64,000 bases of DNA. Source: Calothrix sp. MO_167.B12. GTDB taxonomy: Bacteria; Cyanobacteriota; Cyanobacteriia; Cyanobacteriales; Nostocaceae. Shown one piece after another: positions 48,316-57,308 of this stretch; the first letter of the stretch is position 1, and every line of letters starts with the position of its first letter. The notes under the pieces were generated by a model. It saw nothing but the letters and a program-made list of their open reading frames with translations. It was not told the DNA's origin and did no database searches. Both the position numbers and the translations under genes were made by a program. Location: positions 1 to 64,000 of the forward strand of contig JASJCJ010000032.1 in assembly GCA_030066045.1 (NCBI GenBank). Direction: 5' to 3'.

Positions 48316-49443
48316 ATGGCTTTTGTTCCTGGAACCAATGGCAATGATACACTAGAAGGCACTTCCATAGCTGATACTATCTTAGCTCGTCGTGGAGATG
48401 ACCTGCTGAGAGGTCTTGGGGGCAATGATCAGTTATTTGGCGACGACGGCAATGACACTATCGAGGGGGGAGAGGGAAATGACATTTTGAATGGCGGAAA
48501 CGGTGACGATCTCCTCCAGGGAGGTGATGGTGATGATACCCTCTCCGGCGGCGCTAATACTCGAGACCCTGTAACTAGAGAATTTATTGGCGTTGAGACT
48601 CTCGACGGAGGGGCGGGGAACGACGTTATTGTTGGTGGATTTGGCGCTGACCTTATAGTTGGGGGCGATGGCAATGACGTAGCTACAGGTGGTATCGGTA
48701 ATGATACGATTTTCGGAGGCACTGGTAATGACGAACTCACAGGAGGGGGTGGTGACGACCAAATCTCTGGAGAAAACGGTGATGATGTGATTGCAGCTTC
48801 CAGTGGTAACGATACAATTTTTGGGGACAATCAAGTCTTTGGAGCCACTGCTGACGGTAATGACCAGATATTTGCAGGTTCGGGAGATGATAGAGTATTT
48901 GCTGGCGGTGGCAGCGATACTGTCTTCGGAAGTACTGGTAATGATTTCATTGATGGAAGTGACGGTGGTCGAACTACTCTAGATTTTAACGGTAATGACG
49001 AGTTATTTGGAGGTAATGGTGACGATACTCTCGTCGGAGGTTTCGGTAATGATACCCTTCAAGGGGGCGGTACACAAGCTGGTGAGTTCGATATACTAGT
49101 TGGTGGTTTATTTGTTGATATTAATGGTGATGGTACAGCAGATCCAGTCCCTGAGAGTGCATTTGGTGTTGCTGGTGCAGACGTATTCGTTCTCGGAAAT
49201 GCAGAAGCTATTTTCTACGTCGGCGGTAGTGGTACATTAGGCTCACTGGATCGGGCGCTAATTCTTGACTTTGAAAGAGGTATCGATAAAATTCAGGTGA
49301 ATGAATCATTGTTGGGAGGAGGACAAGTGACTCTTGCTGTTGGCAATGTGATACCAGGTAGCACAACAATTTTAGTTGGTAACGAAATCATTGGAGAGGT
49401 GCGTGGTGTGGGCATTGATCGCTCTGATTTAATCATTGTCTAA
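48316..49443 (+). CDS. RTX calcium-binding repeat protein
   Basis: 375 aa. Residues ~7-270 are RTX nonapeptides (GGNGNDTIEGG-type, about twenty units), expected to bind Ca2+ as a beta-roll after secretion. The last ~100 residues are a non-repetitive domain (VLILDFERGIDKIQV type), the usual T1SS recognition end. No leader peptide. Ribosome site GGAGATAAATGAG precedes ATG 48316. Likely exported by a type I system; whether the C39 transporter or another one is unknown. Confidence 0.9.
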   Translation: MAFVPGTNGNDTLEGTSIADTILARRGDDLLRGLGGNDQLFGDDGNDTIEGGEGNDILNGGNGDDLLQGGDGDDTLSGGANTRDPVTREFIGVETLDGGAGNDVIVGGFGADLIVGGDGNDVATGGIGNDTIFGGTGNDELTGGGGDDQISGENGDDVIAASSGNDTIFGDNQVFGATADGNDQIFAGSGDDRVFAGGGSDTVFGSTGNDFIDGSDGGRTTLDFNGNDELFGGNGDDTLVGGFGNDTLQGGGTQAGEFDILVGGLFVDINGDGTADPVPESAFGVAGADVFVLGNAEAIFYVGGSGTLGSLDRALILDFERGIDKIQVNESLLGGGQVTLAVGNVIPGSTTILVGNEIIGEVRGVGIDRSDLIIV

Positions 49444-49488
49444 AAATTATTTGGCTAAGTAAAAAATACACCAATGCATCTATAAAGT

Positions 49489-49513
49489 TTTAGGTGGGCA
49501 TTGCCCACCTAAA
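49489..49513 (+). terminator. Terminator after the RTX gene
   Basis: TTTAGGTGGGCA and TTGCCCACCTAAA form a 12-bp stem. Confidence 0.75.
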
Positions 49514-49575
49514 TACAAAATACAAGGCCATGAATCAAAAAAAGGGTGTTGCACAATATAAGGAGGGATGAAGTA

Positions 49576-52182
49576 ATGAGCCGCATTAAACGGGTAGCAG
49601 GTTCCTTTCAGCTAGGTGACAAACAGGCTAAGAAAGGATTTTCTGCTAGGGATAAAAAGGAAAATCATCCCGCAAACACGCAACACCGCAAAAAGAAATC
49701 TAGTAATATCCAATCTCTGATCAAAATCGCTTTACAAAAGCATCATTCCGGTCAATTGGAAGCAGCCATTAGTTACTACGAACAAATATTAACAATCAAG
49801 GCCGATTTTGCTGAAGTTCATGCCAGTTTAGCAGATGCACTTGAAAAACGGGGTAATTCATCAGCAGCGATTGATTCTTACCAACAAGCTTTAAAGTTCA
49901 AGCCTGACAATGCTGAGGCTTATTGTAATTTAGGAATTATATTTAGTAAACAAGGCAACTTTGCAGCTGCTGTAGAGAATTATCAAAAAGCCTTAAAAAT
50001 CAAACCACAGTTGGTTGAAGTCTATTGTAATTTGGGTAATGCACTCAAAAAGCAAGGTAAGCTAGAAGCTGCTGTGGAGAGTTATCAACAAGCTTTAAAA
50101 ATCAAACCAGATTTGGATAGAGCCAAATTTTTTATTTGTATAAATCAACTACCAATTATTTATACAAGTTCTGCAGAAATAGAACTCAGACGCAACAATT
50201 ATCAACGCCACCTGGAAGATTTAGCTCAACATTATCAACAAGCTAGTCTCCAAGAATTAAAAAAGGCGACAGATGCAGTAGGAGTATCTCAACCTTTTTA
50301 TCTGGCTTATCAAGGCTTAAATGACCGCGATTTGCAGAAAATCTATGGGGAAATGCTCGTTCACCTGATGTCAAATACCTATCCCCAATGGAGTCAGGAC
50401 ATTTCCTTACCTGATTTACAACCAAACGAGAAAATTCGCATCGGCTTTGTCTCTACACATTTTTACAGGCATTCCGTTTGGAAAATTCCCACTAAAGGTT
50501 GGGTAGAAAATCTTGATCGCAGTCGGTTTGAACTATTTGGTTACTATACAAACAGTACCTTAAAACAGGATGAGGAAACTGTCAAAGCAGCCAAAGCATT
50601 TGACAAATTTACTCAAGGTCCTTTACCACTGGAACAATGGGCTGAGGCGATTCAAAAAGACAAGTTACACGTCCTCATTTTTCCTGAGTTTGGTATGGAC
50701 CCTACAACAGTGAAGTTAGGGTGCCTCAAACTAGCTCCTACTCAAGTTGTTTTTGGAGGACATCCAGAAACAAGTGGCTTCCCCACCATTGACTATCACT
50801 TGAGCAGCGATTTCATGGAACCGGAGAATGCTCAGGAGCATTATACTGAAAAGTTAGTTAGATTACCGAATCTAGCAATTCATTACACACCTTTGGAAAT
50901 TCCTCCAAAACCTGTATCTAAAGCGGATATTGGCATGGCAGAAGACGATCTCATGTTCTGGAGTTGCCAATCCTTATACAAATATCTACCCGAGAATGAT
51001 GATGTTTTTCCCAGAATTGCTCGGGATGTAGATAAATGCAAATTTGTGTTTATCGAAAATGAAGGTGAAGGTGTAACGGAAATATTCCAGCAACGGTTAA
51101 AACAGTCTTTTGAGGAGTTTGGACTCAATTATGAAGACTACTGCATCTTTTTACCACGCTTAAAAGGTGGGAAATTTGCTGGAGTTACAGCCCTTGCAGA
51201 TGTCTTCTTGGATAATATTGGTTGGTCCGGAAATAATACAACCATGGAATCCTCTGCCTTCAATGTTCCAATTGTTACCTATCCCCAGGAGATGATGCGG
51301 GGGCGACATGTGTTAGGCATCCTGAAGATGATGGGCATTGAAGAGACTATCGCCTCTAGTAAGGAAGAATATGTGCAAATTGCCATCCGTCTGGGGACAG
51401 ATGCTGAATATCGCCAACACATATCCCAGTTAATTGCCGAGAACAAGCACAAATTATATAACGATCTCAAACCAGTTCGAGCTTTAGAAGAATTTTTGAT
51501 TGACGTTGTTGGCAAGCCAAAGGCATCTACCGCAGATAATGTTGCTGACACCTTACGCTTGGCAATTAAAGAACATAGAGCTAATAATCTAGAGTCAGCC
51601 GAGTCAGCTTACCAACAAATTTTGGCAATCCAACCAAACCACCCAGAAGCATTATACGGTTTGGGTATGGTGGCACAACAGAAAGGTGAACTACAACAAG
51701 CAGAGGAATTTTTAAGTTGTGCTGCGCGGGAGCAACCAGAATCAGTGAAGATGTGGTTTGCTTTGGGTAATCTCTACCAACTTCAAGAACAATTACCACA
51801 GGCTGAAGATGCTTACAAAAAAGCGATCGCTCTGCGGTCAGATGCGGCATCAATTTATAATAATTTGGGCTATACTTTGGAACAACAAGGTAAATGGTCT
51901 CAAGCAATCAGCTGCTATCAAAAAGCTTTGCAAATTCAGCCTAATTGTGTAGAAGCTGATATCAACTTAGGGAATATACTTCATGCCCAATCTAAGCTAT
52001 CCTCTGACAAAAAGATTTATTATGCAAAACTAAATTATAAATTGGGTATTGCTCGGAAGAAAGCAAAAGATTTAAAAAATGCGGAGGTTTATTTCCAAAA
52101 ATCTTTAGAGTTGAACCCGGACGATAAAGAAGTTCGTAGGTATTTGGAAAAGATTGGCGAAACTCAGTCAACAAAAGCTTAA
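49576..52182 (+). CDS. TPR / SPINDLY-OGT-like glycosyltransferase
   Basis: 868 aa from ATG 49576 behind AAGGAGGG (a TTG at 49546 is in frame but unlikely). N-terminal TPRs at about 45-180 (ALKIKPQLVEVYCNLGNALKKQGK type). The central region at about 290-650 resembles family 41 O-GlcNAc transferases: KIRIGFVSTHFYRHSV, PTQVVFGGHPETSGFPTIDYHL, LADVFLDNIGWSGNNTTMES, then GRHVLGILKMMGI. A second TPR array is at about 660-860. It would attach a sugar to Ser/Thr of a protein; target unknown. It sits inside the secretion/peptide region, so secreted peptides or the RTX protein are possible targets. Confidence 0.8.
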   Translation: MSRIKRVAGSFQLGDKQAKKGFSARDKKENHPANTQHRKKKSSNIQSLIKIALQKHHSGQLEAAISYYEQILTIKADFAEVHASLADALEKRGNSSAAIDSYQQALKFKPDNAEAYCNLGIIFSKQGNFAAAVENYQKALKIKPQLVEVYCNLGNALKKQGKLEAAVESYQQALKIKPDLDRAKFFICINQLPIIYTSSAEIELRRNNYQRHLEDLAQHYQQASLQELKKATDAVGVSQPFYLAYQGLNDRDLQKIYGEMLVHLMSNTYPQWSQDISLPDLQPNEKIRIGFVSTHFYRHSVWKIPTKGWVENLDRSRFELFGYYTNSTLKQDEETVKAAKAFDKFTQGPLPLEQWAEAIQKDKLHVLIFPEFGMDPTTVKLGCLKLAPTQVVFGGHPETSGFPTIDYHLSSDFMEPENAQEHYTEKLVRLPNLAIHYTPLEIPPKPVSKADIGMAEDDLMFWSCQSLYKYLPENDDVFPRIARDVDKCKFVFIENEGEGVTEIFQQRLKQSFEEFGLNYEDYCIFLPRLKGGKFAGVTALADVFLDNIGWSGNNTTMESSAFNVPIVTYPQEMMRGRHVLGILKMMGIEETIASSKEEYVQIAIRLGTDAEYRQHISQLIAENKHKLYNDLKPVRALEEFLIDVVGKPKASTADNVADTLRLAIKEHRANNLESAESAYQQILAIQPNHPEALYGLGMVAQQKGELQQAEEFLSCAAREQPESVKMWFALGNLYQLQEQLPQAEDAYKKAIALRSDAASIYNNLGYTLEQQGKWSQAISCYQKALQIQPNCVEADINLGNILHAQSKLSSDKKIYYAKLNYKLGIARKKAKDLKNAEVYFQKSLELNPDDKEVRRYLEKIGETQSTKA

Positions 52183-52544
52183 CCAACTTTTCACTCAGGG
52201 CAATGTCCACCCATTGCCCACCATATTTTTTTATATAAATAAACATAGTGGCAGTATAGGACTATGTAATTAAGGTCGAATATCGTTGAGTCCTCAAACC
52301 TATAAACAGTAAGTTTTTAAATGCGTAAATTTTTACTAGTGTGTAGGACTACATATTTTTGTGCTTGTCAAATCGTTATTTAGGAAAGCTTTATATCATG
52401 GCAATAAATAATCAATATTACCTGGATAATCAAGACTTAAATTCAACATTTAACTTACTTTATTCGCCGATTATAGTTATTAGATATACTCATCAATAAA
52501 ATCGTTCAAAAAGTTGATTTTTATTTTAAACAAAGTATAATATA

Positions 52545-52578
52545 AAAGTAGGCAATTAAATAAATAATTGCCTACTTA
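52545..52578 (+). terminator. Strong hairpin
   Basis: AAGTAGGCAATT, 8-nt loop, AATTGCCTACTT; 370 bp after the glycosyltransferase stop. Confidence 0.65.
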
Positions 52579-52948
52579 TAAAATTCCCAAAACAAGTTAG
52601 TAATTCCTGGGAGAACCTCCCATTTTCCATATCTGAGCCATAAAGTCGCTGGGAAGGTAATCATGTAAATTTCATTTACTTTATTCCTTCCTTGCCCTCA
52701 CTTTCACAAATTTAATGCGCCAACATTAAATTAAATCGGGACTGAACCTGGCTCTTTGTCTATCACGGTTAAATGGTTGGTATTACCAGACATTCATATT
52801 TTATGCAAAACAAAAAATATTGTCAAGTTAATTGATGGCGGTGGCTTTCTGGAGTCGCCTGAATGCGGTGGTTTTCTGAAGCCGCATGAGGGCGATCGCA
52901 ATTATATGGGCTATTTTGTTTCTGTGAATATGTTGTCTGGCAATAGTT

Positions 52949-53079
52949 CTAGGGACTGTTTTCAAGCTCCAACTGCACAAACAAAGTCCACGTATGTGGG
53001 GTTCGCGCAGGCAGTCTAGTGCTTGGTATGTATAGCCGCATCCTTCCAGGGTGACGGCGACTTGGAAAATATGCCCTAG
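52949..53079. mobile_element. Short MITE (131 bp)
   Basis: Ends CTAGGGACTGTTTTCAAGC and CTTGGAAAATATGCCCTAG, an imperfect terminal inverted repeat shared with 59828-60348. Confidence 0.6.
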
Positions 53080-53324
53080 GAGTTATATAAAATCTAACCC
53101 TAGTTGTATTTTTGGTAGCGTTCAGCACCATTTTCATCAAAATCGGCTTAGTTTGGGTTGTACTTTGCTTCCCCTGAATGGGTGAAATGTAGGCTTACCA
53201 CAAGCAGAGTTTGCAGGATAGTCTTCAATGCAGGGTGACCCAACAATAGCGCGAATTTGTTGGATGTCACTTTCACTCGCCCCACACTGCATTATTAATT
53301 AGCTTGAATTTCAGGAGAAGCATC

Positions 53325-53615
53325 ATGTCAAACAAGCGGCTAAAAATTGAGAATCTGGAAAATTTGCAAGAACTAAACGGTGAGGAAGTTTTTTCCATCC
53401 AAGGGGGACTATCCTTAGCAGCGGAGGTTCAGGTTGAAAGCATCGAAACTGATCAACTCATTTATGTAGATCCAGAAAAACCTGTATATAAGCCTCATCC
53501 TTGGCCTCCTTATCCCTATCCTTGTTATCCCCATTATCCTGTCAAACCTCAGATAAAACCATCGGATGATAGTGGTATAATCGCTTACCCTTGTTATTGT
53601 TACGTCATCCTCTAA
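53325..53615 (+). CDS. Double-Gly precursor, hypervariable Pro/Cys core (copy 1)
   Basis: 96 aa. The leader KRLKIENLENLQELNGEEVF ends in SIQGG at residue 28, a C39 cleavage site. The core is Pro/Tyr-rich with Cys (HPWPPYPYPCYPHYP) and ends YPCYCYVIL. ATG 53325 follows TTTCAGGAGAAGCATC; an in-frame TTG at 53304 is ignored. The DNA upstream of this start is repeated before copy 2. The leader is nearly identical in the three paralogues while the core is not. No known precursor family is recognised. It lies upstream of two RRE-HDO proteins that are candidate modifying enzymes. Confidence 0.72.
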   Translation: MSNKRLKIENLENLQELNGEEVFSIQGGLSLAAEVQVESIETDQLIYVDPEKPVYKPHPWPPYPYPCYPHYPVKPQIKPSDDSGIIAYPCYCYVIL

Positions 53616-53652
53616 CCTTCTATACACATATCTTGCACTCTCTACATCAGGG

Positions 53653-53671
53653 CTAGGGCGTGTTTTCAGAC
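53653..53671 (+). repeat. Solo MITE terminal repeat
   Basis: CTAGGGCGTGTTTTCAGAC 40 bp after precursor copy 1; same family as 59828. Confidence 0.5.
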
Positions 53672-53909
53672 CCAAAATTTGCATAAATTGTAGGTTCGGT
53701 TGACCCACAGAATCATTTATTTCCAGGTGGGAATGTGGGCTAAACCACATTGTTGCAAGTTGTCAGTTGGATATTACTTTCACTCTCCTCACCCTGCATA
53801 GTTTTCAATGCAGGGCAACCCAACAATAGCGCGAATTGGTTGGATATTACTTTCACTCTCCCCACACTCCATTCATTAATCAATTAGCTTGAATTTCAGG
53901 AGAAGCATC

Positions 53910-54197
53910 ATGTCAAACAAACGGTTAAAAATTGAGAATCTAGAAAATCTGCAAGAGATAACTACTGAAGAATTTTCTGCGATTCAGGGTGGTATGTTAG
54001 CAGTACAAGAGTATTCCATAGCAATTGATTGGGATGATTGGGAACCACACCCACTTCCTTACGATCCCTATCCCCTACCCGGAGAATGCAAAGCACCCAT
54101 AACAGTCAACTATATTGAAGTTGAAGATGGACAAAACCAGAGAATCATCGTTGGTGAAGTAAAACTATCCCCCAGCTGGTGTTATGCCATACTGTAA
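53910..54197 (+). CDS. Double-Gly precursor, hypervariable core (copy 2)
   Basis: 95 aa. The leader matches copy 1 (KRLKIENLENLQEITTEEF), ending SAIQGG. Core: AVQEYSIAIDWDDWEPHPLP, PYDPYPLPGECKAP, then a beta-like stretch, and the end PSWCYAIL. Two Cys, one mid-core after a Pro-rich segment and one four residues from the C-terminus. ATG 53910 is preceded by the same ~90-bp sequence as copy 1, including CAGGAGAAGCATC. Confidence 0.72.
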   Translation: MSNKRLKIENLENLQEITTEEFSAIQGGMLAVQEYSIAIDWDDWEPHPLPYDPYPLPGECKAPITVNYIEVEDGQNQRIIVGEVKLSPSWCYAIL

Positions 54198-54270
54198 CTT
54201 TCATATGCATACATTTTACACGGAAGTATTCCAAGTTTCAATAAATACTTCTATCGAGACTTAGACAAAA

Positions 54271-54403
54271 ACTAGTGTTCCGCCACATGAGTTCTGAAGG
54301 GTAAAACAATCGTAGTGGGAGCGTCTCGCTCCCTGCTGTAAAGAAGTGGGCAAGATGCCCGCACTACAGCTGCCTATCAAAATTAATGTGGTGGAGTACT
54401 AGT
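54271..54403. mobile_element. MITE-like element (133 bp)
   Basis: Terminal inverted repeats ACTAGTGTTCCGCCACAT and ATGTGGTGGAGTACTAGT (15 of 18 pairs match). The interior GGGCAAGATGCCCGCACTAC is shared with 37968-38228. It separates precursor copies 2 and 3. Confidence 0.75.
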
Positions 54404-54651
54404 TGATAAAAGTCTCAAATGTATACGCAAATAGGGTTTGACATAGTTTTACATAATTGATGCTTCAGGCATTTTCGTGTATTTACCTACCACTTTCATG
54501 CTTGGTGGTGAAAAAATTTTATCGGCACTGCCTAGAAACCAATTAGGGGAGGCTCTGCCTCCAGAATTAACGGCAGGCAAAGCTTCCCTAAATGCATTGC
54601 AAGGTAGAACCTTGTAGCAAGGGTATTAGCTAGAGTTTCAGGAGAAACATT

Positions 54652-54921
54652 ATGGCAAACAAGGGTCTAAAAATTGAGAATCTGGAAAATCTGCAAGAAC
54701 TAACTACTGAAGAATTTTCTTCTATTCAAGGTGGTTTACTGGCAATGTCTGGAGAAGCAGAAAAAGAAGATAATTCCGAACTAACTTCGTTTCTAGAGCG
54801 ATCTGATTGCCGTCGTAATCCCCTGCCAGCTCCAGAACCCCAACCGTTGCCATGTAAAACTTATGTCTTCAATTATAACGGAGAAGAAATCCATTTTGTG
54901 TGGTGCCCTGTCATTCTGTAA
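54652..54921 (+). CDS. Double-Gly precursor, hypervariable core (copy 3)
   Basis: 89 aa. Leader KGLKIENLENLQELTTEEF ending SSIQGG. The core has an acidic start, FLERSDCRRNPLPAPEPQPL, PCKTYVFNYNGEE, and the end VWCPVIL. As in the other two copies, a Pro-rich segment is bordered by Cys and the last five residues are Cys-x-(V/A)-Ile-Leu. The upstream site CAGGAGAAACATT is like copies 1 and 2. The last copy before the RRE-HDO genes (179 bp). Confidence 0.72.
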   Translation: MANKGLKIENLENLQELTTEEFSSIQGGLLAMSGEAEKEDNSELTSFLERSDCRRNPLPAPEPQPLPCKTYVFNYNGEEIHFVWCPVIL

Positions 54922-55020
54922 CTTTTGTCATCTTATAACCTGGATACAAGTAGTCACTCTATAAGGGCTAGGTGAGCAGCAGTGTCCACCCTGCCAACCT
55001 ACCAAACATTTTTCTCAATC

Positions 55021-55044
55021 ATCTTGTGGTGCAAGATGTGAATC
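55021..55044 (+). promoter_or_regulatory. Palindromic box upstream of the first RRE-HDO gene
   Basis: ATCTTGTGGTGCAAGATGTG, stem ATCTTG/CAAGAT, 55 bp before the start; second copy at 44420-44442. Confidence 0.4.
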
Positions 55045-55099
55045 CGGACAAAGAACAGTAAACAATGTTCATTTCCTTATTACATCAGGGATTTAGCCA

Positions 55100-56188
55100 A
55101 TGTCCAAATATACAGTTGCTCATACTAAGGAAAGTATTCCAGATGGCATCTCCTCAGATTTAGAACCGGAGTTGCTAGAGTTAGATGTTGAGGAAACAAA
55201 TCGGCAATGGGCGACAGTGATGTTTCCTCGACTAGTTTGTAAAGTAAATATTTATCAAGATCGAATTATTTGTTCTCAGGATGGTCGAGAATTTAGTTTT
55301 CCTGCCAACCCTCAATCGAGTCAGGGGTTGCAGAAACTCTTCTTAATGATGGATGGTACTAGGAGTATAGGCGAGCTTCAACAAATATGCGCTCCTAAGA
55401 ATCCTGAGGCGATTAATACTATTGTGCGCGATTTAGATGAACGGGGATTGGTTGATGATGCTGCCCCGTTGCAGGTTAATTCAGGGATTGAGACTCTATT
55501 AGAATTAGAAGAGTTAACCCGCGAATTGCTCGGCCAAAGTGTTGAGGAAAATCTGTTGTGGCAATTAATTAATCCCACATCTCCAAAGCCACCCATTGGG
55601 GTTTTATACGGCTTTGCCATAGAGCATTATCACTTATTTTCCCGAAGATGCTGTTTTCAGTCTCCCGTACTTAGTTTCCCAGCTTCCACAAAAGTGAGAC
55701 AATCCATTGATGAGTTCTACTCTCAAGCATATGGACAAGATGGGTTATTAATGTCAGCACTTAATGCCATTGGCATTAGTGGCGAGGAACTCACAGATAC
55801 CATGCCACTGCCAGAAACTATGGCTATGTGCAATGGTTTGACATTTTGGGCAAACTATGATCAACTTTTTTACCTGAGTATTTTGGGGGTATTAGCAGAC
55901 AGTACCTTTAAAAACTTTGAGCTTTATCTTGCAGCCAGTGAATGGCTGGAACTAAACCCTGGTTTTATTGAGCCAATTAGAAAACTGGTTAATACCAAAC
56001 TTAAAAACCAACAGGGAACCTTCAGCCACCACATCTTTGAAAACATACCCCATATTGACCGAGAAACGAGACAGCGGTTTGAGCAGCAAACTCACTTGTT
56101 TGTAGAAATGTATCACAACTTTTATACAGCGATCGCTCGTTACTATTCATCTGCCCCTAATCTACTGCGGCGAGTTTCGGTAATTTAA
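55100..56188 (+). CDS. RRE-like / heme-oxygenase-fold fusion, ligand-poor paralogue
   Basis: 362 aa. Residues ~42-122 resemble the winged-helix RiPP recognition domain of TOMM/ocin-ThiF proteins: FPRLVCKVNIYQDRIICSQ, LFLMMDGTRSIGELQQIC, IVRDLDERGLVDD. Residues ~165-355 are an all-helical HDO (TenA/PqqC-like) domain homologous to the next protein. Glu175 and His178 (IEHYH) are kept, but the second helix reads SQAYGQD where the paralogue has SELHHD, and the third and fourth sites (ADSTFKNF, NQQGTFSHH) also lack the acidic/His set. I infer a regulatory or scaffold partner rather than a catalyst. It is 20 bp upstream of the paralogue, so one operon. Confidence 0.72.
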   Translation: MSKYTVAHTKESIPDGISSDLEPELLELDVEETNRQWATVMFPRLVCKVNIYQDRIICSQDGREFSFPANPQSSQGLQKLFLMMDGTRSIGELQQICAPKNPEAINTIVRDLDERGLVDDAAPLQVNSGIETLLELEELTRELLGQSVEENLLWQLINPTSPKPPIGVLYGFAIEHYHLFSRRCCFQSPVLSFPASTKVRQSIDEFYSQAYGQDGLLMSALNAIGISGEELTDTMPLPETMAMCNGLTFWANYDQLFYLSILGVLADSTFKNFELYLAASEWLELNPGFIEPIRKLVNTKLKNQQGTFSHHIFENIPHIDRETRQRFEQQTHLFVEMYHNFYTAIARYYSSAPNLLRRVSVI

Positions 56189-56208
56189 CAACTACCAGGG
56201 AGGGAGTT

Positions 56209-57204
56209 ATGCCATTAACAAAGGTTTCATACCAGCAGCCCACATTTAAAGATGGGGTAATGTGTGAGTTTAAGGACACTAGGATTGAAATTCGCTATGG
56301 AGATCGGGGATGTGCGATCGCTATTTTGCCAGAAGATGGACAAGAAATAAACAAACTATTAAGACTTTTACAGATTGGTGGCTTTTCGTCAGAACAATTA
56401 GCTCAATGGTGTCCAGGGATTCAAGAACAGATTCCAGAACTGCTGAGTGAGTTCGAGGAGCGGGGTTTACTAGCAGATAAGCAACGGCAAATAAACCCCC
56501 AAGGAGTGACTGGGCAACAGTTCTATCGGGAATTATGCCGCTTCGTGGTGCGATTCAAGCAGAAATTTCCTCCTTCTCCTTTTTCCCTAAAGATGGCTGA
56601 TGGCACCCTCTCCAGAAATCAGGTAATTGGCTATGCTTTAGAGTCATATCACATCACCCATCTCTGTCCCAGGTTGTTGGCACCATCCCTAGCTCATCAT
56701 GAATCGCCAACCACCCAAAAACACCTCCAAGAATTCTTTACCTCTGAGTTGCACCATGATCGTTTGCTTGAGAAGTCTTTGAAGAGCGTAGGCATCGCTG
56801 GAGAGCAGCTGAAACAGATGCAGCCCTTGCCCATGACATTTGCTATTTGCTCTGCCCTTGGGGTTTTTGCCAATCAGCATCCCCTGAGTTTTAAGGCTGC
56901 CCTGATGCTATTTGAAGAAGACGATCATCATTTCCAAGAAATATTTAAACAGCATTGCCAGACTTTAAAACTACCGTCTGAATTTTATCAACCTATCCTG
57001 CTCCATTCTCGGATTAATGAGGATGGAGCTCACGATCAAATTACAGCAGATTTGTTGATAGAGGTGCCTTATGTATCTCTAGAAGAGCAGTTGGTAGTGA
57101 AAAAGAACATGGCTATTTTGATGGAGTCGATGGTTCTGCGAACCCACGAAATACTCGATTATTACGGTAATCCTAATAATCCTCTACCTCGTTGTTTTGA
57201 TTAG
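56209..57204 (+). CDS. RRE-like / heme-oxygenase-fold di-iron oxidase candidate
   Basis: 331 aa. The N-terminal ~15-95 region again resembles the recognition domain (ILPEDGQEINKLLRLLQIGG, LLSEFEERGLLAD). The HDO domain from ~135 has candidate metal ligands Glu145 and His148 (LESYH), Glu180 with His182/183 (SELHHD), the EEDDHH run at 236-241 and Asp272/His275 (EDGAHDQI), fitting an HDO di-iron or related metal site. A peptide-modifying oxidase is inferred from the fusion and from three GG precursors upstream and four downstream. The specific chemistry cannot be predicted. The last ~85 bp are duplicated between the downstream Nif11 genes. Confidence 0.75.
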   Translation: MPLTKVSYQQPTFKDGVMCEFKDTRIEIRYGDRGCAIAILPEDGQEINKLLRLLQIGGFSSEQLAQWCPGIQEQIPELLSEFEERGLLADKQRQINPQGVTGQQFYRELCRFVVRFKQKFPPSPFSLKMADGTLSRNQVIGYALESYHITHLCPRLLAPSLAHHESPTTQKHLQEFFTSELHHDRLLEKSLKSVGIAGEQLKQMQPLPMTFAICSALGVFANQHPLSFKAALMLFEEDDHHFQEIFKQHCQTLKLPSEFYQPILLHSRINEDGAHDQITADLLIEVPYVSLEEQLVVKKNMAILMESMVLRTHEILDYYGNPNNPLPRCFD

Positions 57205-57308
57205 AGCAATCACTACTAGGAATTCATTGCTGCCCTTGTGAGGGCGGCAATATATAAGCAAAAACAAAATCCCAAAAACGATTAGTTAATTTTCAGGAGA
57301 AAAAATCA

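Larger units (their letters stand above)
52183..53324. other. Gene-free 1.1 kb before the precursor genes
   Basis: A strong hairpin at 52545-52578 (AAGTAGGCAATT/AATTGCCTACTT), remnants of an AACAAGTTAGTAATTCCTGGGAGA leader like those before 47387 and 57309, a small MITE at 52949-53079, and tandem-duplicated upstream DNA from about 53222. Confidence 0.6.

Noticed and set aside
48429-48834. Two long minus-strand ORFs across the RTX repeats
   Set aside because: Shadow frames caused by the periodic GGNGND codons.
53598-53615. C-terminal CYVIL, CYAIL and CPVIL of the GG precursors as a CaaX prenylation box
   Set aside because: The Cys is five residues from the end, not four, and CaaX prenylation is not expected in a cyanobacterium.
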